Below, one piece after another: positions 43,887 through 52,936 of a DNA stretch of 64,000 nucleotides. Location of the stretch: contig NZ_JADPKA010000001.1 of NCBI RefSeq assembly GCF_023073715.1, positions 124,001-188,000 on the forward strand, read 5' to 3'. Position 1 is the stretch's first letter. Every line of letters starts with the position of its first letter. The position numbers and the translations under genes were made by a program. This DNA is from Bradyrhizobium sp. 164 (GTDB lineage Bacteria; Pseudomonadota; Alphaproteobacteria; Rhizobiales; Xanthobacteraceae). The notes under the pieces are model-generated. The model was not told the origin of the DNA, did no database searches, and was given only the letters and a program-made list of their open reading frames with translations.

Positions 43887-44176
43887 ATTGTTGGCGCAGA
43901 GCGAAGAGCTTCCATGCCGACCTGCCTAAGGCCGTCCGCCGTGATCTCACCTCTGTTGGCGGCGTCCAAGATCTTGGAAGCGACATGGGCCCGAGTGCCG
44001 GTTTCGTTGCGAGGCAGACCCTCGCAAACCTCCTCAAGAACAGCACGCAAAAGCGCAGTGGTCGTTGCGTCCAACACTTGGCGACTCCGCAAGGCGCAAA
44101 GAATGGTAGCACGAGGAAGTACGCTGAAACTTTCGAATGAACTACTAGCTGATTCCAAGACTATGAACTTCACCAC
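43877..44176 (-). CDS. Conserved small hypothetical protein
   Basis: The core reads RATILCALRSRQVLDATTTA, then LLRAVLEEVCEGLPRNETGT, RAHVASKILDAANRGEITAD and ALRSAPTMWR. It is an all-helical protein of roughly 80-99 residues of a type I associate with rhizobial genomes, without known function. It overlaps the winged-helix gene downstream by 10 bp, so the two are probably translated from one message. The first 20 residues look less conserved, and the GTG start at 44176 is uncertain. Confidence 0.55.
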   Translation of the reverse strand: MVKFIVLESASSSFESFSVLPRATILCALRSRQVLDATTTALLRAVLEEVCEGLPRNETGTRAHVASKILDAANRGEITADGLRQVGMEALRSAPTMWR

Positions 44177-45249
44177 AGTTGCCGTTGTTTGTTGATTACC
44201 TGAAACGTCGCGGCCGTGTCCTCCTCATGGCGCATAGTTGTGATGCTCCTGCTCCGCTACGCCAGTGCCGAGGAACCACCTCCGTGATGGAATCCAGCCC
44301 CGAAGAGGCTCTTTTTGACGATTTTCATCGCGATGGCTTTGTCCTCGCCGCGTTACATGAACTCTTTCTCGTGGCGGCGCATCTTCAGCATCAATATCGC
44401 GCGCTGAGGCTAATTGAGCTCGCTCACCCGATGCTCAACTGCGCGCACGGCCATTCGGGCATTGAACTCCTTAATTCTCGTTGAAGCCAAGGTTTCGTTG
44501 GGCCGAGACCACGTTCTGGAAGCGTGTTGCATAGAGATTGATGACAGACCGCAGGGAGGTCGCCTCCTTCATGGGGTCATCGTCGCGCAAATCGGTCACG
44601 AATCCCTCAATACGACTGGATGCTGCGAGCTGGCGCTAATGATTGTCGGCATGTTTCTTGATCGATTCTTTGACTGGGCTTGCGCTCGAGTTCGGTTGCA
44701 ATTTGCCGGATTCCAAGAAGGTTTATGACAACGATACGACATGACCTTTGAATTCGTTGCTGGCATTCGACTCACGTTGCGCCACGCTCCCGTAGAGCGT
44801 GCGACAGTGCAGATTGCGCCTGTGATAATGACCCCCTGAAATCCCCGGGAGTGCCAGCTGTTCGAGTAGCCCAACGTGGAATCCGCGACGCGGTGATGAT
44901 GGCCAACGATCTCTGATCGCGACTTTGTGCATTTTGCCTCTCAAATGACATGTCCGGACGCGCCCGATGCTGGTTCGCACTGTCGCGCAGCTATCCTGCT
45001 AAATCGCCGAGCTCAACGTCTCTCTGCCGCTCGTTGACGAGCGCTGACTTATTTTGATTGATCCTGAAATCGAGCTATCGAGGGTACGGACGCGTACACC
45101 GAGCGAGTGTTCGAAGGCCTCAATGAACAGTACGCAAGCGAATATTCTCGCGAGAAACGCTTCACGATAGCAGTTGCTGCGAACTTAACGAAATCTGCGC
45201 ACAAAAACTGCAAGATATGGCTGCGAACGCCTCCAATCCTCCCAGGTAA
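44177..45249. other. Long stretch without a supported gene
   Basis: A minus-strand piece near 44480-44640 reads RIEGFVTDLRDDDPMKEATS, then LRSVINLYATRFQNVVSAQR. It looks protein-like but has no start or recognisable family. Nothing else can be supported. Confidence 0.25.
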
Positions 45250-45402
45250 ATGAGTATCCGATATCCGCTTGCACGATCTGACGACGTTTCGTGCAAGATT
45301 GGAGTTCCCAGTGAGTTCATTTACTTGCCGAGCTCCTATTCAGTGCCCTTCGGGGCGTTTCCTCCCTGACTCGGCCGCGCGGTGTCTCGCGCGGCCTTTT
45401 TT
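45250..45402 (+). ncRNA. Candidate structured small RNA
   Basis: Three hairpins in 150 bp with no reading frame. First, CTTGCACGA / TCGTGCAAG (45268-45297, perfect 9-bp stem). Second, GCCC-TTCG-GGGC (45345-45356, UUCG tetraloop). Third, a GC-rich hairpin followed by six T (45373-45402). GGAG at 45300 could also pair with CTCC at 45333. No promoter is evident. The structure is seen directly. That it is transcribed is inference. Confidence 0.4.
45373..45402 (+). terminator. Orphan Rho-independent terminator
   Basis: A perfect 9-bp stem, GGCCGCGCG / CGCGCGGCC, with a 6-nt loop is followed by TTTTTT. No protein gene ends upstream, which supports the candidate small RNA. Confidence 0.75.
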
Positions 45403-45559
45403 CACGCTCGACGAGATCTGATTGCGCGGATTTGAAAACCTCCAGGAGCAACGCGACGACCCCGACCGCCGCCGCACAACCCACGCAAGGCTCGTCCATC
45501 CCGCGCTAGCGTCTGAAGGACCCGTCACTTCTGCGGGAGGGCTGCTACATTGATCGCGC

Positions 45560-45745
45560 CTGAGTCGGCTCACCTGGCGATCGGCACCTCCGAGCAGGGC
45601 AAGCCGCTCTCCAAGGCGCTGGGCGAAGTCGATATCGGTGGCGCCTATGTCGAGTTCTACACCGAAGAGACGCGCCGCATCTATGGCGAACCGATTCCCT
45701 CGCCGCGCCGGGATGCAAGGCTGCTTGCGATAGCCACCGATTGGC
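45560..45745 (+). pseudogene. Aldehyde dehydrogenase (GabD-like) fragment
   Basis: EQGKPLSKALGEVDIGGAYV, then EFYTEETRRIYGEPIPSP and ARLLAI, is an internal segment of NAD(P)-dependent succinate-semialdehyde dehydrogenase-type enzymes (EQGKPL-EA-GE and EEA-R-YG--IPSP). Both ends are missing, including the catalytic Cys and Glu regions. Confidence 0.65.
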
Positions 45746-46376
45746 GTCCAAAAAGCGCCGATAGTTTTCTCTTTTGTAAAACCGCCGTCACAAGGCAGTT
45801 TTCTACTACGGCAAGATTAAACCGGGACTGCTGGTTCCGCACCTGTTAGATGCAAACGCGACGTTGTCACGCCCCCTTCCTAGCAAGGAGCGACATCGCC
45901 ACGGATATTCGTCGTGCAGCCCGAGCTCTAAAAATCGCACAGCATGTCGCAGCGCATGCTGTAATCCCATCTGTGAGGCTTCCTGAAAATGCATGCCGCA
46001 CGGACATCCCCAGAAGGGACAGCAATCATCAATCTCTAGGTCAGCCCATTTCCACCCACCGAGACCGGGCGCGCTCATAACCGACGATCTGGAAGGCATC
46101 AAGCGTTCTTGGCGACGAACTCGCCCCGACCGGCTCGCGCAAGAAAGGGCAGGATGTCGGGCGGCACGATTTCGAACCACTCCCGACGGACGCAGGTTGT
46201 GTGGAAGCGCCTCTTCGGCGCTAGCATGTATTGCCTTCTTGTTGCGTAAAAAGTCGAATGATGCTCGAACAACGAAGAGGGTAGAGGGTTGACGCATCCA
46301 CTCTGTTCGGCTCGAGCCGCGGAATTGATCGAAGTCCTGCTAGGCACGGCTCGCTATTGAGAAAGATGACGACGGT
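45746..46376. other. Intergenic stretch
   Basis: No gene recognised between the dehydrogenase scrap and the AbiH gene. Frames on both strands lack motifs. Confidence 0.3.
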
Positions 46377-47276
46377 TTGAGCGACACACTCTACATCATT
46401 GGCAATGGGTTCGATTTGCATCACGGAATTCAATCGTCTTACAGGGCATTCGGTGAATACCTGAAGGCGGTCGACCACGCGACGTATCAGGTCGTGGAAC
46501 GCTATTTCGACGTCAACGCGGCGTTTTGGGCCGAGTTCGAGGCACGGCTCGCGCACTTCGATAGTGATACGTTGATCGAGGACGCATCCGATTTCTTAAT
46601 GCCTTATGGCGCCGAAGAATGGAGCGACGCCTATCACCACGATTACCAGTATGAGATCGAGCAAGTTGTCGATGCGATTTCGAAGACATTGCGAGCGCGT
46701 TTTGGAGATTGGATCCGGCAGCTGCGCATCCCAGACGCTCCGCCAATTGAGAACCTGCGGCTTCCGATTGATCCATCAGCCTCCTTCTTGAACTTCAATT
46801 ATACCAGATCACTGCAGCACCTCTACAACGTGCCGGATCAAAACATCCTGCACATCCACGGAGCGGCGAGCGACCCGGAGGCGCTGCTCGTGCTTGGACA
46901 CGGCTGGGAGCCCGACGACAATCTTGATCCCTATCGGATTAGCACCGACCCCGAGAATGCTGATACACGTGTCGTGGAAGGCCAAGCCTTGGTTGATTCC
47001 TATTTCAAAGAGACATTCAAGCCAACTGAGGAGATCATTCAGAGGTATCAAGCGTTCTTCCGCAAGCTCGCGACGGTTGAGAAAATTCTAGTCATGGGGC
47101 ACTCCGTCTCGGAGGTCGACTATCCATATTTCCAAGAAGTGATCCGTAACATCGATGCAAGTCGGTCGCGCTGGAAAGTAAGCTACTTCGGTGAGCCGAC
47201 TGCGGTCCGCAAGCGTGTCGGCGATCTCGGCATTGATGCCCGACTTGTTGAGTACGCGCTTCTTGTTGACTTTTGA
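46377..47276 (+). CDS. AbiH-family abortive-infection protein
   Basis: A 299-aa protein starting SDTLYIIGNGFDLHHGIQSS, the diagnostic nucleotide-binding-like loop of AbiH proteins (IIGNGFDL-HG). It has FLNFNYTRSLQHLY and ILHIHGAASDPEALLVLGHG in the centre and VMGHSVSEVDYPYF near the end. These motifs recall a SIR2/Rossmann-like fold. AbiH, first described from Lactococcus plasmids, stops phage multiplication by an unknown mechanism. The start is a TTG at 46377 with GAGAAAG upstream. An out-of-frame ATG lies 10 bases before. It is intact and solitary, between a decayed dehydrogenase and IS21 debris. Confidence 0.88.
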   Translation: MSDTLYIIGNGFDLHHGIQSSYRAFGEYLKAVDHATYQVVERYFDVNAAFWAEFEARLAHFDSDTLIEDASDFLMPYGAEEWSDAYHHDYQYEIEQVVDAISKTLRARFGDWIRQLRIPDAPPIENLRLPIDPSASFLNFNYTRSLQHLYNVPDQNILHIHGAASDPEALLVLGHGWEPDDNLDPYRISTDPENADTRVVEGQALVDSYFKETFKPTEEIIQRYQAFFRKLATVEKILVMGHSVSEVDYPYFQEVIRNIDASRSRWKVSYFGEPTAVRKRVGDLGIDARLVEYALLVDF

Positions 47277-47476
47277 GCGAGGCGCGTCAGCGACGGCGCC
47301 CACGAGCATCGTCACAGGGCTTCCACGTTTGCCAAATGAGAGGGATTGACAGCTCCTCTCTACCACAGGTTGCCAGATGCCCCTAGCCTTGCAAACCCAG
47401 CCAGCCTTTTCATGTAGTGGCTGGGGTCGCGGCGGCGCCGTTGGTGCCGCTTTTGACATGCCCGTTCTGAGCGTGA

Positions 47477-47660
47477 TCAAGCAGCTTTCTCTTGGCGGGC
47501 CCGGATGTCGGCGATCCATTTCTCCAGCGCATCGATCTCGGCTTCGATAACGGAAGGTGCAGCCAGCCTTGGGTTGATCTGTCCTGGCTGACTATGGAGC
47601 AGAGCCGAACAGCGCCCAAATGATTCACGCATGACACTGCAATCGGTGTCGGTAAGAACC
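47477..47660 (-). pseudogene. Helical protein C-terminal fragment
   Basis: A minus frame reads MRESFGRCSALLHSQPGQIN, then VIEAEIDALEKWIADIRARQ and stops at 47477. It seems to be the end of a small helical protein whose 5' part is cut by the IS21 repeats at 47690. Family not recognised. Confidence 0.3.
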
Positions 47661-47679
47661 GTAAGCTTGCGGATTCCGC

Positions 47680-47790
47680 TCGATGTCGCCCATCGTTCCG
47701 AGATGATCTCGCCCACTATTCCGATTTGAAGTCGCCCATCCGTTCCGAGACGATCTCGCCCAGTATTCCGGGATGATGTCGCCCGGGTGA
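47680..47790 (+). repeat. IS21-type terminal tandem repeats
   Basis: Five imperfect copies of a 22-23-bp unit (GATGTCGCCCATCGTTCCGA and variants ending CGCCCA-TATTCC) lie directly in front of an istB. They are the multiple end repeats typical of IS21, unlike in sequence those at 20421, so a different IS21 is present. Confidence 0.7.
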
Positions 47791-47803
47791 CGCGGCCTCT
47801 TCC

Positions 47804-48465
47804 GGTTCCCATCCCTTGCTCACCCATCCGACCCTCGACCGCCTCAACGCCCTCGGCCTCCACGGCATGGCCAAGGCCTTCGTCGACATCGAAGCTGCCG
47901 GTGAGGCTGGCAGCCTCGGTCACGCCGAATGGCTTGCTCTGCTGCTCGAGCGTGAAGCCTCGCTGCGGCACGACAAACGGCTCGCCACTCGCCTGCGCTA
48001 CGCCAAGCTGCGCCAGCAGGCGTGCGTCGAGGACATTGACTACCGCACCCGCGCGGCCCCGACCGCCCACTGTTTGCCAAGCTTGTCGAGGGACGCTGGA
48101 TCGACGACCATGCTAACCTGCTGATCTGCGGCCCGGCCGGCGTCGGCAAGAGCTGGCTCGCCTCGGCGCTCGGCCACAAGGCCTGCCGGGACAATCGCAC
48201 CGTGCTCTATCAACGTGTTCCGCGGCTGTTCGATGACCTCGCTCTCGCGGCGCGGCGACGGCCGCCATCCACGCCTATCGCGCGGCCTCGACCGTGTCGA
48301 TCTGCTGATCCTCGATGATTGGGGGCTCGAGCCGCTCGATGCCGGCGCCCGCCACGACCTCTTGGAGATCCTGGAGGATCGCTACGGCCGCCGCTCCACC
48401 CTCGTCACCAGCCAACTCCCGGTCGACCAGTGGCACGCGCCGGAAACTTCGCGTCCCCATGGAGT
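47804..48465 (+). mobile_element. istB: IS21 istB remnant without istA
   Basis: PTLDRLNALGLHGMAKAFVD, LALLLEREASLRHDKRLATR and, after a shift near 48055, ANLLICGPAGVGKSWLASAL (Walker A) and KACRDNRTVLYQRVPRLFDD. After another shift near 48240 comes VDLLILDDWGLEPLDAGARH (Walker B), then RYGRRSTLVTSQLPVDQWH. It ends abruptly at about 48465, where sequence behind the effector gene begins. The end repeats are adjacent, so istA has been deleted. Confidence 0.8.
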
Positions 48466-48643
48466 AACAAAGGCCAACTTGGATTTCAGGATCCACTCCG
48501 CGAGCAGCCCAAGGTGGATTCGCTACTATGAAGATCCGCAAATAGTTGAAGCGTCCTCCGCGAGCATCAAGAGCGCTGACTGCGCAAGCAGAGGCGAAGC
48601 CGACACGCAATTGAATTCTTTGCTGGATTCGATCTTCACAGCC

Positions 48644-50203
48644 TCAGAACCCAAGAAATCTCCGGTTAGCGTATCTGGCTTTGCCACCATAAAACTCATC
48701 AGACGCATTCTTGCATACAGTTCTGTAGAAGTCGTCTGCGTCTTCCGTCGCGTATCCAGCCCCGGCAAAGCATGCTCTCGCGTTTTCCTGTAGAGTATGC
48801 CTCACTCCGCTCGCACTATCAAAAACCGCATTCAGACATCCAACAAGTGCCACCACGTCATCCTTTGACAAACGCTCGTCGCCATTCATCATTCTCGCGT
48901 GATTGATGCAAACGGCAATGTTGAACGATGTGAACGAGTCGCTTAGACCCGAGCAGTCTTCAAATCCATCTTCGCTATCATTCAGCCTAAAATGAGCAAT
49001 CGGAAGGTATCTCATTTCTCTGACTTCCCTATGCGAAAAGTCTTTTGGTGATACCAGCTCCATTTCAGAAAGTGCGCTATGCACACGGACGTACGCATCA
49101 TGAAAAAACGGGCCGATCACGCTGGTGTTTCTCCTGAGCAAGCCCTTTTCCATATCTTCCCGAGCAAATGGCCTCGTCTTGCCTAATTTCTCATTTTCCG
49201 CCAGAGACAGCCATCCCTTTTCATGAAGATAAGGCATCAGAACCTTGTGTGCGGTTCCCCACTTGCTCTCATAGGCCCGGCTAACAATCAAAAAGGCTTG
49301 GCCCGCGATCAGCTGGGCGTTTTCACCAAGGCGTCTGTCGCTATTGAGGTGGGCTTCCAGTGCCTCGACGGCTTGCTTGGGTGAAAGAGATCTGTCGCTT
49401 TCAACTTCTGCAATGAAATGATCCAGCCCTCTCTCAATAAACGGCTTCGTTATCGTCCTCGATGCATAACCGGTCGAGCCGGTTTGTTCATTTCTAACAC
49501 CTGACAGGGAGTACTTGTTCTTCCTCAGGTATTCTGGTGAACTCGTCAAATCCACGCTGTCCGGCACGATCGTTGGAGCATGTTTCGAGATACCCTCAAT
49601 TGTCATCCGACCCCCTTTGAGGCATTTGATATTTTTCATGATGGAGATGTGTGCTTGCTCCGTATTTACTAGGTTCTTGATGTGAACCTTGGTGGCAGCA
49701 CGGTAGTCTATCATGGATGCAAACCTGTTAGCGCCAATGAGTCTAGGGGCTTTGACCTGGCTGGCAATGCGATTCTTCTCTTCATCGGAAAGGCTGCAAT
49801 AAATTTGAAAGTATTCTTCCGCTTGTTTTTCGGCCTTGGTAAGTCTGGTGTCGCTGCTGAAGCCCCCTTTTCCGTCGTGCAAAGACGTAGTGGAGAGGAA
49901 AAAGTCGTTGGCCATCTTGTCATAAAAAAAGACCGCTCCGAGCGCGCCAAAAGCATACTTCATCACGCGAGAGGCCAAGCCCGGCAAGTTGCAGTTTCCG
50001 CGTGCTTCCTCTCCGCCACTGGATTTCGAGCGTTGATTGGACCCACGAAGACCAGGAGGGATCTGTCGAGTGGCAAGGCACTTGGTCGGTGGAGTCGTAT
50101 TCGACTTGGTCGTGCGCGGCCGAACCATCAAGCCCTGTGGTGCGATCTCGGTGCGTGGCGCCGCCCGAAACACCGTTCCGAATTGACTATTTGTGATACG
50201 CAC
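48644..50203 (-). CDS. HopG1/XopAG (AvrGf)-family type III effector
   Basis: A protein of 519 aa from GTG 50203 (GGAG upstream). The N-terminus is polar (RITNSQFGTVFRAAPRTEIA), as in type III secretion signals. The body carries YDKMANDFFLSTTSLHDGKG, RFASMIDYRAATKVHIKNLV, NKYSLSGVRNEQTGSTGYAS, FRLNDSEDGFEDCSGLSDSF and FAGAGYATEDADDFYRTVCK. These match what I know of Pseudomonas HopG1 and Xanthomonas XopAG/AvrGf1 throughout, including the first residues. Those effectors suppress plant immunity, with mitochondrial or chloroplast targets reported. It is slightly longer than HopG1, appears intact, and its base composition is clearly lower in GC than its neighbours, suggesting transfer. No good tts box was found upstream. 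Confidence 0.85.
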   Translation of the reverse strand: MRITNSQFGTVFRAAPRTEIAPQGLMVRPRTTKSNTTPPTKCLATRQIPPGLRGSNQRSKSSGGEEARGNCNLPGLASRVMKYAFGALGAVFFYDKMANDFFLSTTSLHDGKGGFSSDTRLTKAEKQAEEYFQIYCSLSDEEKNRIASQVKAPRLIGANRFASMIDYRAATKVHIKNLVNTEQAHISIMKNIKCLKGGRMTIEGISKHAPTIVPDSVDLTSSPEYLRKNKYSLSGVRNEQTGSTGYASRTITKPFIERGLDHFIAEVESDRSLSPKQAVEALEAHLNSDRRLGENAQLIAGQAFLIVSRAYESKWGTAHKVLMPYLHEKGWLSLAENEKLGKTRPFAREDMEKGLLRRNTSVIGPFFHDAYVRVHSALSEMELVSPKDFSHREVREMRYLPIAHFRLNDSEDGFEDCSGLSDSFTSFNIAVCINHARMMNGDERLSKDDVVALVGCLNAVFDSASGVRHTLQENARACFAGAGYATEDADDFYRTVCKNASDEFYGGKARYANRRFLGF

Positions 50204-50613
50204 TTCCTATCGTCTCCAGTAGGTGAACCCGCTCGCACTGAATTGTCACTTGGCAGTATTAGACTCGGGTTTTGAAGAGAGATCAGATACCGCGATCAGT
50301 TTGCATCCGACATGAGGTCTTACTTCAAGCACTTTCCCCACCTGCGCAATCAGCAGGGCACTCACGGCTTCGGCGGCCGAGGCGAGGTGGCCAGAGGAGA
50401 TGAGGGCGCTGTCATATGGACCGGTGGATCTATCACGAGCAGCTTCAGATCTTCGTGACCGGCAATATCGGGAATCTCGCCCTTGGGCACTACTTTTCGT
50501 CCAATCGGTCGCTGGCGGCCGGCTCTTGCCCGTTGGGGCCGATGGTCGGAGCCGTCGTCCGCGGCGGCGCCCAAAGGCTATCCTGTGTGTGTTTCACCGG
50601 GTCCGGTAAAGCC
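50204..50613 (-). other. Spacer with a protein-like fragment
   Basis: A minus frame ending at 50246 reads SALISSGHLASAAEAVSALL, then IAQVGKVLEVRPHVGCKLIA. It looks like the C-terminus of some protein, but I cannot assign it and it has no start. It lies between the trehalose-phosphate synthase gene and the effector gene. Confidence 0.25.
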
Positions 50614-52290
50614 TCAAAGACTCCCCTCGCATAGGCGCCCCCTCAGCTCCGTGCGGGCGGGATTGACCTTGTCGTAGGCGATCACTGCAGCGGCGCGAAG
50701 TTGGCTTTTGTCCAACTCTCGAAGGTAGTCCGCCGACCAGTGGTGGATCGTATACGCTTCAAGTTTGTCCATCATCGACCGCCAGCGCCTGATACGCTCC
50801 TCTCGCGGCATGTTGACCGCCTGCCAAATTGCCTCCCTGATTTCTTCAGGACGGTTCGGATCCACCAGCAGCGCCTCCTTGTCGTTGAAGTCTTCGGCCG
50901 CACCCGCGAACTTCGAGAGCACCAGAACGCCGGGGTCCTTTGGATTCTGCACAGCAACATATTCTTTCGCGACGAGATTCATGCCGTCCCGCAACGGCGT
51001 CACGACGCCAACACGCGCAGCGCGGTAAAGACGCGCAAGTGCCGACTGGCTGAACGATTCGTTAATGTAGTGGATCGGGCTCCACTCGTCCGTGCCGTGC
51101 TCGGCATTGACTTGGTTGATCCGGCTCTCTACCTCGTTTCTATACCTCTGATACTCTTCAGCGTCGGCACGCGATGGAGGCGCGATCTGCAACAGCGAGA
51201 TGCTGCGCGGCTCGGCCTTCACCAAAAGCTGATTGAACCCTTCGACCTTTTGGTCGATGCCCTTCGTGTAGTCGAGCCGATCGACGCCGATCGCAAACGT
51301 GGTGCCCTCGACGCTTTTCAGAAGGGACGAAACTTTCTCCTGCTCTGCGGGAGACAAGTCTGCAGCCAGGTATTCTGCGAACCGCTTCGGATCGATACCG
51401 ATTGGGAACTTTTGACATCGCGTCTGGCCCCGCTCCGAGATCACAACGCCATCCTTGCTCTCCAGCGCGAGATGGGAACGCAGACAAGCGAGGAAGTTAT
51501 TCACGTCTCGGTTCGTCTGAAAACCCAACAGATCGTACTCCAACATCGACTTCATCAGTTCGCGATGATTGGACACGAGCTTGATCATGTCAGGGGCGGG
51601 CCATGGCGTATGCAGGAAAAAGCCGGTCGGCCCTTCGATGCCGAGCTTACGCAGATCGGCCGCGAGAGGAAATAAATGATAGTCGTGCACCCAGAATGCG
51701 TCCCTATCCTGCAAGCCAAACGCCGCGCGCGCGATAAAGTCGTTCATCTCTCGATAGCTGCGGTACCCCTCTTGCGTGCTCGACATCCGGTCGGACAGGG
51801 AGTGCAATGCCGGCCACAACGTCGAGTTCGAATAATCTCGATAGTAGCCGGGATAGTGCTCAACCGGAAGATCGAGCTTGGCCACATGACCTTTGCCAAC
51901 CTTCTCGAGCGGCAGGGGCTTCTCAGTCCCCTCGCCGCGGATATCCGAGGAGAACATCCAGATGGCCCCGGAACATTCCAAGACTGGCTCGAGGCCGGCT
52001 GCAAGTCCGCCGGTCTGGGGTATATTGGGATCGAAGCGAGCGCCGCGGTTCGAAATGACGACCAGCTTCATTATTGGTGGCCGGCCGACCAAATCGAGAC
52101 GATCGTTAAGGTCGTTCGAGATAACAGGTTGGGAAGGACCTCCGCTGGCTTGTTGCTCTAGCTGCAGTGGGATTTCGCTCAGGCGTTGATCACACGCCCC
52201 CTGGCCTATCGCTTCAGGTTGCTGAGCGGCGTGTAATGTAGCATCGGGGCTCAATGTCGCCGCTTTGAGCGCACCATGGACTCGATCCAT
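50614..52290 (-). CDS. otsA: Trehalose-6-phosphate synthase with N-terminal extension
   Basis: The enzyme domain (from residue 74) has all the OtsA signatures. GGLAAGL (UDP-glucose loop), WPALHSLSDR, FWVHDYHLFPLAADLRKLG, FFLHTPWPAPDM, LLGFQTNRDVNNF, GVDRLDYTKGI and TPLRDGMNLVAKEYVAVQ are all present. It makes trehalose-6-phosphate from UDP-glucose and glucose-6-phosphate. The ATG at 52290 has CGGAGC 8 bp upstream. The Met at 52071, where ordinary OtsA begins, has no ribosome-binding site. The protein therefore carries about 73 extra residues, polar and rich in Gln, Ser and Ala. Ralstonia RipTPS, a type III effector of about this length, has the same design. An effector role is inferred from this and from the neighbours. 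An IS3 fragment lies directly upstream. Confidence 0.9.
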   Translation of the reverse strand: MDRVHGALKAATLSPDATLHAAQQPEAIGQGACDQRLSEIPLQLEQQASGGPSQPVISNDLNDRLDLVGRPPIMKLVVISNRGARFDPNIPQTGGLAAGLEPVLECSGAIWMFSSDIRGEGTEKPLPLEKVGKGHVAKLDLPVEHYPGYYRDYSNSTLWPALHSLSDRMSSTQEGYRSYREMNDFIARAAFGLQDRDAFWVHDYHLFPLAADLRKLGIEGPTGFFLHTPWPAPDMIKLVSNHRELMKSMLEYDLLGFQTNRDVNNFLACLRSHLALESKDGVVISERGQTRCQKFPIGIDPKRFAEYLAADLSPAEQEKVSSLLKSVEGTTFAIGVDRLDYTKGIDQKVEGFNQLLVKAEPRSISLLQIAPPSRADAEEYQRYRNEVESRINQVNAEHGTDEWSPIHYINESFSQSALARLYRAARVGVVTPLRDGMNLVAKEYVAVQNPKDPGVLVLSKFAGAAEDFNDKEALLVDPNRPEEIREAIWQAVNMPREERIRRWRSMMDKLEAYTIHHWSADYLRELDKSQLRAAAVIAYDKVNPARTELRGRLCEGSL

Positions 52291-52392
52291 TTCGTAGCTC
52301 CGTTGATGATGTTTCAGTTTGATGCGGTTCGCGGATCTGCCTCCAGTTATTTCTCAGCCCCACTTATTTCTACCTCTTAGGACTAGCAGGTT

Positions 52393-52903
52393 TAGTTCTC
52401 GGGAAGGTGACCACGTGTCGAGCCAAATAGCCGCATCGGCGCTTGCATCCAGGATGATGGCGGCAAGATTGAGCCAGCCCTCAGCGGTCGGAATGTAGGT
52501 AATGTCGGCGAGCCAGACCCGATCCGGCGCGGCAGCGGTGAAGTTGCTGGCGATGAGGTTCGGGGCAATCGGCAGGCCATGGCGGCTGTCGGTCGTGCGA
52601 ACCCGGCGCGGCGGCGCCATGATGGCGCGGATGCCATGCCGGTGCATCAAGCGTTCGATCCGCCCACGGCTGGCGCCGCTGCCTTGGGCTCGCAGCACCG
52701 CATGGACCCGCGGGCTGCCGTAACGCTGGCCGCTGTCCTGATGAACCTGCCTGATCGCGGTCAGGAGAGCGGCATTGGCGGTCGCGCGCTCGCTCACCGG
52801 GCGCTCTCGCCAAGCGTAGTACCGCCGGCGAGACCTCGAGCACGGCACACATCAGCCGCACCGGATAGGCGTCGCGATGGTCCTCGATGAAACGGAAGCT
52901 CAT
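52393..52903 (-). mobile_element. IS3-family OrfB transposase, truncated
   Basis: MSFRFIEDHRDAYPVRLMCA, AWRERPVSERATANAALLTA, RYGSPRVHAVLRAQGSGASR, then APDRVWLADITYIPTAEGWL (first catalytic Asp) and LAAIILDASADA. After this the frame is lost at about 52393, so the second Asp and the Glu are missing. One frameshift lies near 52830. The break sits about 100 bp from the trehalose-phosphate synthase start and may have removed that gene's natural promoter. Confidence 0.85.
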
Positions 52904-52936
52904 GTCCGGGGTCCGGCAAAGATTGCGATCGACTTC

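Noticed and set aside
50701..51675. Plus-strand frame opposite the trehalose-phosphate synthase gene
   Set aside because: Shadow of a gene with unmistakable OtsA motifs.
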